Source: Petrimonas sp. IBARAKI (GTDB lineage: Bacteria > Bacteroidota > Bacteroidia > Bacteroidales > Dysgonomonadaceae). Taken from it: a DNA stretch of 64,000 nucleotides. Position 1 is the stretch's first letter. Each line of letters starts with the position of its first letter. Position numbers and translations under genes: made by a program. The notes beneath the pieces were generated by a model. That model searched no databases. It saw only the letters and a program-made list of their open reading frames with translations, and was not told where the DNA came from. The DNA lies in assembly GCA_002356435.2 (NCBI GenBank), contig AP018040.2, positions 2,790,001 to 2,854,000 of the forward strand, read 5' to 3'. This document shows, piece after piece, positions 63,367 through 64,000 of this stretch.

Positions 63367-64000
63367 TTATAAATTACTTAGTCTTTCGTTTATCATTTGC
63401 TGAACATCGGCTTCGGAGCCTTTGTAGTTGTTTTTCAGGCTTTCAAGGTATTGTCTGGCCTGAAAATTATCGCCTTTGGCTCTGTATGTATCCGACAGGA
63501 CAATCAGTGCACGCGCCATCCAGTACTGGTGCGGCGTTCCTTTTTGCATAAACGATTTCACCTGTGACTCTGCCTTGTCGTACGACTTCCACCGGTAATA
63601 CGTGTCGGCAAGTATAAATTGCGCTTCCGCACCGTAAATGTTTCGTGTGTCTTGTGCCAGCGATTGGAAATCGTCCATCGCCTTTTCCACCTCGTTGACT
63701 TGCTGTAGTGATTTTCCACGCAGGTACCGGGCTTCTGCAGTTACTTCAGGCGACAGATTGGCATTAGCCAGGAAAGCAGTTGCTGCACGAGCGGCTTCGT
63801 GAAAACTTTTCAACCGGTACTGTGTACGGACAACACCCATCTGTCCCGTTTGCTGACTGCTCTGATTCCGGGCCGAGTTAGCCAGTCTGGAATAATCTGC
63901 CAGTGCCTGGTTGAGGTTTCCGTTGTTGTATTCGATGGCGGACACATAGATCAGCGCATCGTCGAGATACTTGGCACTGTTGGCATCTGCTACTTTCCTG
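63367..64000 (-). CDS. Tetratricopeptide-repeat protein, C-terminal part
   Basis: About 211 C-terminal residues; the frame is open to the last base of the window, so the start lies outside. Repeated helix pairs with TPR spacing are visible: 'YNNGNLNQALADYSRLAN', 'EARYLRGKSLQQVNEVEKAMDDFQSL', 'AQFILADTYYRWKSYDKAESQV', 'ALIVLSDTYRAKGDNFQARQYL'. Such proteins act as scaffolds in the periplasm or at membranes. It probably shares a transcript with the barrel protein gene downstream. Confidence 0.85.
   Translation of the reverse strand, partial: RKVADANSAKYLDDALIYVSAIEYNNGNLNQALADYSRLANSARNQSSQQTGQMGVVRTQYRLKSFHEAARAATAFLANANLSPEVTAEARYLRGKSLQQVNEVEKAMDDFQSLAQDTRNIYGAEAQFILADTYYRWKSYDKAESQVKSFMQKGTPHQYWMARALIVLSDTYRAKGDNFQARQYLESLKNNYKGSEADVQQMINERLSNL

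Overview
The window looks like accessory glycan-utilisation territory from a Bacteroidota genome, probably Bacteroidales. It holds three SusC/SusD pairs (1-2740, 15414-20352, 30133-34909), many Sec, Tat and lipoprotein-exported glycan enzymes, AT-rich intergenic DNA, and mostly weak Shine-Dalgarno sequences. The genus cannot be fixed from the sequence. I see no rRNA, tRNA, CRISPR array, insertion sequence or phage gene. I also see no dedicated regulator (no hybrid two-component sensor, ECF sigma/anti-sigma pair or AraC protein), although three SusCD loci are present.

Layout. (1) 1-9313 (+): the 3' end of a SusC gene, its SusD, then three consecutive acetyl-xylan-esterase-like alpha/beta-hydrolases. 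(2) 9625-13925 (-): an exported Gfo/Idh/MocA oxidoreductase, a UxaE-like ketohexuronate epimerase and a GH109-type lipoprotein. (3) 13926-15413: about 1.5 kb without a convincing gene, ending in a micro-ORF plus hairpin before the next susC. (4) 15414-29501 (+): a second SusCD, a Tat-exported GH20-like TIM-barrel protein, a serine hydrolase, two more GH109-type enzymes (Tat-exported), a DoxX-like membrane protein whose gene overlaps that of an exported Gfo/Idh/MocA oxidoreductase, and a FucP-type sugar MFS transporter. (5) 30133-40605 (+): a third SusCD, two beta-propeller proteins whose 3' thirds to halves are almost identical in DNA (743 bp), and two BNR/sialidase-like proteins. (6) 40670-54688 (+): 14 tightly packed cytoplasmic genes beginning with an MFS transporter: amidohydrolase, class III aminotransferase, HpcH/HpaI aldolase, aldo/keto reductase, Gfo/Idh/MocA, SDR, NagA-like deacetylase, NagB-like protein, ceramidase-like hydrolase, FGGY kinase, SIS isomerase, TIM-like isomerase and YjbQ. 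(7) 55009-57484 (+): a DUF4838-like lipoprotein, a CBM9-like lipoprotein and a hexapeptide acetyltransferase. (8) 58016-64000 (-): a GH106-like glycosidase in GC-richer DNA, an outer-membrane beta-barrel protein and a TPR protein cut by the window edge.

How it may work together (inference): SusCD complexes import glycan pieces. Periplasmic esterases, GH109 enzymes (retaining, NAD-dependent, known for alpha-N-acetylgalactosaminidase activity) and propeller/BNR glycosidases trim them, and exported Gfo/Idh/MocA enzymes may oxidise sugars. Monosaccharides enter through two MFS porters. The 14-gene operon then has the parts for an amino-sugar route: deacetylation, deamination/isomerisation, phosphorylation, aldol cleavage and triose or tetrose-phosphate isomerisation. 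Several of its enzymes (TIM-like, NagB-like, NagA-like, SDR) deviate at normally conserved active-site positions, so the true substrate is probably not plain GlcNAc or GalNAc. This operon, coupled to the GH109 and DoxX/oxidoreductase genes upstream, is the best candidate for an undescribed pathway here.
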